From: Streptomyces sp. NBC_00572 | GTDB taxonomy: Bacteria > Actinomycetota > Actinomycetes > Streptomycetales > Streptomycetaceae | NCBI RefSeq assembly: GCF_026341815.1 | Contig: NZ_JAPENX010000001.1 | Span: forward strand, 2,170,001 to 2,234,000 | Direction of reading: 5' to 3' | Length of the DNA: 64,000 nucleotides | In this document: positions 59,703 to 64,000 of the stretch, piece after piece | Numbering within the stretch: position 1 is the stretch's first letter | How the letters are laid out: each line of letters starts with the position of its first letter | Position numbers and translations under genes: made by a program | Notes under the pieces: model-generated | The model's database searches: none | What the model saw: only the letters and a program-made list of their open reading frames with translations | Told to the model about the DNA's origin: nothing

Positions 59703-59826
59703 CGCGCTCCCCGTTCTCCGTGTCGTGTCCGCGCCACTTTAGCGAGGCCCCGATGCCGCGTGGCGGGCCCCCCGCACCGGGCGTAGCGTCGGGAGCGAGA
59801 GCCGGACCGCCGAGGAGGCCGCATCG

Positions 59827-60429
59827 ATGATTCGCAACATCGTCGGCTCGGTGCTGGCTCTCGCCGGAGCGACGGCCGCCGTCTGGAGCCCCTTCCGTGC
59901 CTGGTACGACGGCCGTCACGGTCGTGATTACGCGATCGACGAGCTGTTCACCGGCATCACCGACGACAGGGGCGAGCTGCTCGGCTCGATCCTGGCGCCG
60001 TTCCTCTTCGCCGCCCTCCTGACCCTCCTCGGGGTGGTGCTGCGCTCCCGGCTGCTCGTCGCGCTCGCGGGGATCGTCGTCCTCGGCTTCACCGTTCTGT
60101 GGATGGTGCGGGTCGGGCAGGCCGAGGGCAGTCTCACGATCGGCGGCGACGGTGCGGGGCTCGGTGACGGGGTCGCGAACGCCTTCGGCGGCGGGATCCT
60201 GCTGCTGCTCGGCGCGGTCGTGATGTCGGGCAGGTCCCGTCCGCCGCACCGGGTGGACCAGCCGCCCCGGTTCACGCATCCCACGCTCGACGGCCCGCCG
60301 CCGGACGACACGTCCACCCTGGAAGCGCCGCGTCAGCACCCGCAGGCCTCGGCTCCGTACGCGGCGACGCAGACCTTCGACGTACCGACGCCGGACCCGG
60401 AACGGGAGAACCCGCCGCCGAAGGGCTAG
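59827..60429 (+). CDS. Hypothetical membrane protein
   Basis: 200 aa. Four hydrophobic segments: IVGSVLALAGATAAVW, SILAPFLFAALLTLLGVVL, LLVALAGIVVLGFTVLWMV and FGGGILLLLGAVVMS. The C-terminal ~70 residues are Pro-rich and hydrophilic (RVDQPPRFTHPTLDGPPPDD). GAGGAGGCC precedes the ATG. It is a common Streptomyces type with no known function, lying beside the AfsK-like kinase gene and convergent with it. Confidence 0.75.
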   Translation: MIRNIVGSVLALAGATAAVWSPFRAWYDGRHGRDYAIDELFTGITDDRGELLGSILAPFLFAALLTLLGVVLRSRLLVALAGIVVLGFTVLWMVRVGQAEGSLTIGGDGAGLGDGVANAFGGGILLLLGAVVMSGRSRPPHRVDQPPRFTHPTLDGPPPDDTSTLEAPRQHPQASAPYAATQTFDVPTPDPERENPPPKG

Positions 60430-60470
60430 CGCCCTCCGGTCGACGGGTTCCCGTCCGTACGTCGTACGAG

Positions 60471-62891
60471 CTAACGCCCCGCGGCACCCCGGCCGGTGGC
60501 CGTGCCCTTGACCGCGTCGAGCGCGTACACGCAGCGGTCCTTGCTGCAGGCGTACACGACCCCGCCCCTGACCACCGGGGAGCCGGTGATCTCGCCGCCG
60601 GTCGCGAGCTTCCAGCGCAGCTGACCGCCGGTCGCGTCCAGGGTGTAGAGGACGTGGTCGGCCGAGCCGAAGTGCACCCTGCCGTCGGCGACGACCGGGG
60701 AGCCGACCAGCTCGCCGCCCGCCGCGAACCGCCACCGGGGCGTGCCGGTGACCGCGTCGAGCGTGTAGAGCGCGCTGCCGCTGCCGACGTGGATGTTGCC
60801 GTCGGCGACGAGCAGCGGTTCGGCCGACTGACGCGGCTCGGTCGCGATGCGCCAGCGGTCCTGGCCGGTGGTGGCGTCGATCGCGTACACCGTGCCGAGG
60901 TGGTCGGCGAGGTACACCCCGCCGCCCGTGACCGCGGGGCCCTGGGCGAAGGCGGGCGGGGAGAGGAAGACGGCCGGTGCCTCGAAGTGCCAGCGGACGT
61001 GTCCGGCGGCGATGTCGAACGACAGGACCCGGGTCCCGGCGGAGACGTACACGCAGCCGTCCTCGGCCGGGGCGACCCGGACGGGCACGTTGGCGCAGGA
61101 GGCGGCGTCGCCGATCGGGTACGACCAGCGCTCCACACCCGTGCGGGCGTCGAGGGCCTGGAGCCGGGCCTCCCGCCACACGTACACGGTGTCGCCGTGC
61201 ACGGCGGGCCCCGCCTCCGGGGTCTCGAAGTCGGTCTGGGCGCCGGTGATCTCCCACAGCTTGGCGCCGTTGGAGGCCTCCCAGCCCTGCACCCCGCCGC
61301 CGCGCGTGCCGGTGACGACGGTGCCCCGGTCGACCTGGAGCGAGTACACCCAGGCGTCCGTCCGCAGCCGCCAGCGCTCGCTGCCGTCGGTCGCGTCGAG
61401 GGCGTAGAGCGTGGGCCCGTCGGAGGCGTGGATACGGCCCGAGGCGACGGCCATGGACCAGGCCACGTCGCGGGTCTTGAACTGGCGCCGGCCGCTGCCG
61501 GTGTCCAGGGCGTGTACCTCGAAAGAGGTCACGTACAACAGGTCGCCGTCCACGACCGGCGTACCCCAGACGTCGTTCGACATCCGGAAGCGCCACGGCC
61601 GCCAGGGGCCGGGCTCCGCCGGTGCGGCCTGGTCGGCGCCCTGTGAGGGGACACCCATCGGGCGGGAGCCGGGCGGCGGGCCGGGCTCCCCGGCGTACGA
61701 GCCGTGGTCCGCGCCGTGCGGGCCGCCGCCGGGCGGACGGATCCAGCCGGTCGCCGGTCCGGCGTCGGCGCTCCGGCCGACGGCGAGCGCGGCACGGGTG
61801 TCGGCGACCCGTGGGCCCGGGCCGATCGGCACGGTCGCGCCGCCGAGGCGTACGGGCCCGCCCGCGCTCTCGGCGGGCCCCGCGTGCCGGCCACCGCCGA
61901 CGGGCGCGGGCTCCGGGAAGCGCGGGTCGGCGCCCCGGTCGGCGGGCTGCCGGGGCGGGCGCGGCGGCATCGGCGGCGCGGTCGACGCCGGGGCCGGGCG
62001 GCCGCCGCGGCGGGTCTCGATCATGTCGGTGGCGCTCCGCGGCAGCCAGGCCGAGGCCGTGCCGCTGTCGTCGCTGCCGGGGCCGAAGAGATGCGGGGCC
62101 AGCTGGGCCTGGAGGTCGGCCGGGGTGGGCCGGCGGGTGACGTCCATCTGCATGCAGGCGTCGATGAGGGGCCGCAGCTCGTCGGGCAGGCCCTCCAGGT
62201 CGGGGCCCTCGCGGAGCAGCATGAAGACGGTCTCGACCGGGTTGGCGCCGTGGAACGGCGCGTGGCCGGTGGCGGCGAAGACCAGCATCGAGCCCAGCGA
62301 GAAGACATCGCTCGCGCCGGTGACGCTGCGCGAGTCGCGGGCCTGCTCGGGCGACATGTAGGCCGGGGTGCCGACGGCGACGTTGGTCATGGTCAGGCGC
62401 GTGTTGGAGACGCCCGACGCGATGCCGAAGTCGATCACCCGGGGGCCGTCCTCGACGACGAGGACGTTGGAGGGCTTGAGGTCACGGTGGACCAGGCCCG
62501 CGCCGTGGATGGACTGCAGGGCCTCGGCGACGCCGGCGGCCAGCCAGCGCACGGCCTGGGCCGGGAGCGGTCCGCACTCGTTCACTATCTCTTCGAGCGA
62601 GGGCGCCGGGACGTACGCGGTCGCCAGCCAGGGCACGGCTGCCCGCGGGTCGGCGTCCACGACGGCGGCCGTGTAGAAGCCGGAGACCGCCCGCGCGGCC
62701 TCCACCTCTCGGGTGAAGCGGACCCGGAACAGCTGGTCCTCGGCGAGCTCCGTGCGCACGGTCTTGATCGCCACGCGTCGGCCCGAGGCCGAGCGCGCGA
62801 GATAGACCAGGCCCATTCCGCCCGCGCCGAGCCGGCCCAGCACCTCGAAGGGCCCGATGCGTCTCGGGTCGTGCTGCGTCAGCTGTTCCAC
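60471..62891 (-). CDS. afsK: AfsK-like serine/threonine protein kinase with PQQ-type propeller
   Basis: 806 aa from GTG 62891 (S. coelicolor AfsK has 799). Kinase: [15 protein letters not shown], Lys43 in [20 protein letters not shown] (Asp137), [20 protein letters not shown] and [11 protein letters not shown]. Thr167 in the activation loop falls at the place of the Thr168 autophosphorylation site reported for AfsK. A Pro/Gly-rich linker (~300-450) precedes PQQ-like beta-propeller repeats ([19 protein letters not shown] and similar), probably the sensor. AfsK phosphorylates AfsR, encoded 10.5 kb away, to control afsS and antibiotic production. No membrane helix is evident. Confidence 0.88.
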   Translation of the reverse strand: MEQLTQHDPRRIGPFEVLGRLGAGGMGLVYLARSASGRRVAIKTVRTELAEDQLFRVRFTREVEAARAVSGFYTAAVVDADPRAAVPWLATAYVPAPSLEEIVNECGPLPAQAVRWLAAGVAEALQSIHGAGLVHRDLKPSNVLVVEDGPRVIDFGIASGVSNTRLTMTNVAVGTPAYMSPEQARDSRSVTGASDVFSLGSMLVFAATGHAPFHGANPVETVFMLLREGPDLEGLPDELRPLIDACMQMDVTRRPTPADLQAQLAPHLFGPGSDDSGTASAWLPRSATDMIETRRGGRPAPASTAPPMPPRPPRQPADRGADPRFPEPAPVGGGRHAGPAESAGGPVRLGGATVPIGPGPRVADTRAALAVGRSADAGPATGWIRPPGGGPHGADHGSYAGEPGPPPGSRPMGVPSQGADQAAPAEPGPWRPWRFRMSNDVWGTPVVDGDLLYVTSFEVHALDTGSGRRQFKTRDVAWSMAVASGRIHASDGPTLYALDATDGSERWRLRTDAWVYSLQVDRGTVVTGTRGGGVQGWEASNGAKLWEITGAQTDFETPEAGPAVHGDTVYVWREARLQALDARTGVERWSYPIGDAASCANVPVRVAPAEDGCVYVSAGTRVLSFDIAAGHVRWHFEAPAVFLSPPAFAQGPAVTGGGVYLADHLGTVYAIDATTGQDRWRIATEPRQSAEPLLVADGNIHVGSGSALYTLDAVTGTPRWRFAAGGELVGSPVVADGRVHFGSADHVLYTLDATGGQLRWKLATGGEITGSPVVRGGVVYACSKDRCVYALDAVKGTATGRGAAGR

Positions 62892-63028
62892 TTGCCTGCC
62901 ACCTCCCCGTACGGGCCATGAGGGTACGGCCCCGTGGCCCTGATTCTTCCTGTCCGGGGGCCCGGTTGCGAACCCGGGGGCGGATCGGGGTGTCACAGGT
63001 CATATCGGAGCCATCCGGAAGGGAAGCC

Positions 63029-63814
63029 TCACGTCGTACCGGACGGCTCCGAGAGGACCGCGAAGCGCGCGCCCTGGTTGTCGTGCAGGACGGCGATGCG
63101 GCCGTGGGGGGTGTCGAAGGCCGGGGTGGCGACCCGGCCGCCGAGCCGGACGGTGGTCTCGCAGGCCTCGTCGCAGTCGTGGACGGCGAAGTAGACGAGG
63201 ACGTGGCCGGGCATCTCCGCGGGGAAGTCGTCGCTGATGACGGCGCGTCCTCCGAAGGCGCTGTCGTCGCCGGGCCGGGAGCCGGGAGGTGACCAGACGC
63301 GGTAGTCGAAGCCGGGGTCCCTGCCCTCCTCGTCGGGGGCGGCCTGGCGGCCAAGGTAGCCGAAGACGGTGGCGTAGAAGGTGTCCACGGCGTCGGGACG
63401 GCGGGTGTACACCTCCATCCAGCAGAAGGAGCCCGGTTCGTTGACGGTCTGGAAGCCGTTGTCGTCGCCCGACTGGCGGAGGCCGAAGACGGCGCCGCCG
63501 GGGTCGGCGGCGAGCGCGAGGACGCCGAAGGGGCCGACGGGGTAGGGCTCCATGACCATCTGGCCGCCGGCGGCCTTGATCCGGGCGGCGAGGGTGCCGG
63601 CGTTCTCGGTGGCGAGGTAGACGGTCCAGGTGGTGGGCATGCGGCCGTCGCGCTTGGGGAGGAGTCCGGCGACGCGTCGCCCGTCGAGGAGGGCCTCGTC
63701 GCGGTCGGGGTCGAAGGTCCAGCCGAAGAGCTCGCCGTAGAAGCGCTTGCCCGCTTCGAGGTCGGGGAGCTGTGCGTCCACCCAGCAGGGGGTGCCCTCA
63801 GTGCGTACGGCCAT
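63029..63814 (-). CDS. VOC family protein with two glyoxalase-like domains
   Basis: 261 aa. The first domain begins GTPCWVDAQLPDLEAGKRFY-GELFGW and ends ADPGGAVFGLRQ; the second begins GSFCWMEVYTRRPDAVDTFY-ATVFGY and ends DNQGARFAVLSEP. The paired FYxxLFGW motifs mark vicinal-oxygen-chelate modules such as glyoxalase-, bleomycin-resistance- and dioxygenase-like proteins. Metal ligands appear reduced, so a binding role is as likely as catalysis. Confidence 0.9.
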   Translation of the reverse strand: MAVRTEGTPCWVDAQLPDLEAGKRFYGELFGWTFDPDRDEALLDGRRVAGLLPKRDGRMPTTWTVYLATENAGTLAARIKAAGGQMVMEPYPVGPFGVLALAADPGGAVFGLRQSGDDNGFQTVNEPGSFCWMEVYTRRPDAVDTFYATVFGYLGRQAAPDEEGRDPGFDYRVWSPPGSRPGDDSAFGGRAVISDDFPAEMPGHVLVYFAVHDCDEACETTVRLGGRVATPAFDTPHGRIAVLHDNQGARFAVLSEPSGTT

Positions 63815-63907
63815 GTCACCACGCTAGGTCCGTGGTGGCGACGCCGCACGCCCCGACGTGCGAACAAAGTGGCGATTTATCGGTCCAGAACCCTTGGGAC
63901 AGTTGAG

Positions 63908-63929
63908 TTGTCCACCGAAGTTGTCCACA
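63908..63929 (+). promoter_or_regulatory. Two DnaA-box-like sequences
   Basis: TTGTCCACC (63908) and TTGTCCACA (63921) lie in direct orientation 13 bp apart. The second matches the Streptomyces DnaA-box consensus TTGTCCACA exactly. They fall upstream of whatever gene follows the window. Confidence 0.6.
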
Positions 63930-64000
63930 GGCTGTTCATAAGCCTATTCGGGTACGGGGATCCCGCGGCCGTCCGCCCCACTCCCTGGGAGTGGCGCAAT

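Overview
This is a high-GC actinobacterial chromosome segment, almost certainly Streptomyces. Third-codon positions are strongly G/C. The gene families are typical of the genus: an AfsR/AfsS/AfsK regulatory cascade, a DUF5753 regulator with its DUF397 partner, FbiC, LLM flavoproteins and GPP34. Several genes look leaderless. All names come from reading sequence motifs; no database search was possible.

Layout. 1-3.2 kb: the end of a DrrAB-type ABC exporter, two tandem secreted AMIN-like paralogues and a secreted I36-type inhibitor. 3.76-14.98 kb: a tRNA-Arg(CCU) gene followed by an integrated actinomycete element (AICE) bounded by a perfect 48-bp direct repeat (3786-3833 and 14928-14975). The element has an intact integrase and excisionase. 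Its tra gene is 5'-truncated and runs in frame into rep, and rep carries two compensating frameshifts. It also has a GntR-controlled small-gene operon and an A/T-richer cargo. The cargo's centrepiece is an NB-ARC/TPR (NLR-like) ATPase overlapping by one base with a 126-aa partner. The ATPase N-terminus and the partner C-terminus share an ISGHAxVxKxVxI motif. This is the layout of bacterial NLR/effector pairs that signal by amyloid templating, and it is the most interesting system in the window.

15-24 kb: a large membrane protein, a D,D-carboxypeptidase with a long acidic cytoplasmic tail, GPP34, the DUF5753/DUF397 pair, and a divergent hypothetical/SDR pair. 24.4-36 kb: a sodium/solute symporter, an ADP-ribosylglycohydrolase homologue lacking its usual metal-binding motifs, FbiC (F420 deazaflavin synthase), an LLM oxidoreductase that may use F420, a Tat-exported PHP hydrolase, and two CMD/AhpD-like paralogues flanking an acetyltransferase. 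36-41 kb: an N-acyl-D-amino-acid deacylase / aldehyde dehydrogenase operon followed by an APC permease.

41.4-46.6 kb and 55-59 kb (plus the SDR at 23.5 kb): catabolic genes for an acyl-CoA or steroid-like substrate (two LLM oxidoreductases, SDRs, amidohydrolase, acyl-CoA ligase, thiolase-like lipid-transfer protein, DUF35 partner, enoyl-CoA hydratase). They are tied together by a repeated 15-bp palindrome of consensus CTGACGnnCCGTCAG in their promoters, which suggests one regulon under an unseen, probably TetR-type, repressor. 46.8-62.9 kb: afsR, afsS and, further on, afsK, separated by a two-component system whose histidine kinase has an unusual C-terminal membrane and extracytoplasmic domain. 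The window ends with a VOC protein and two DnaA-box-like sequences.
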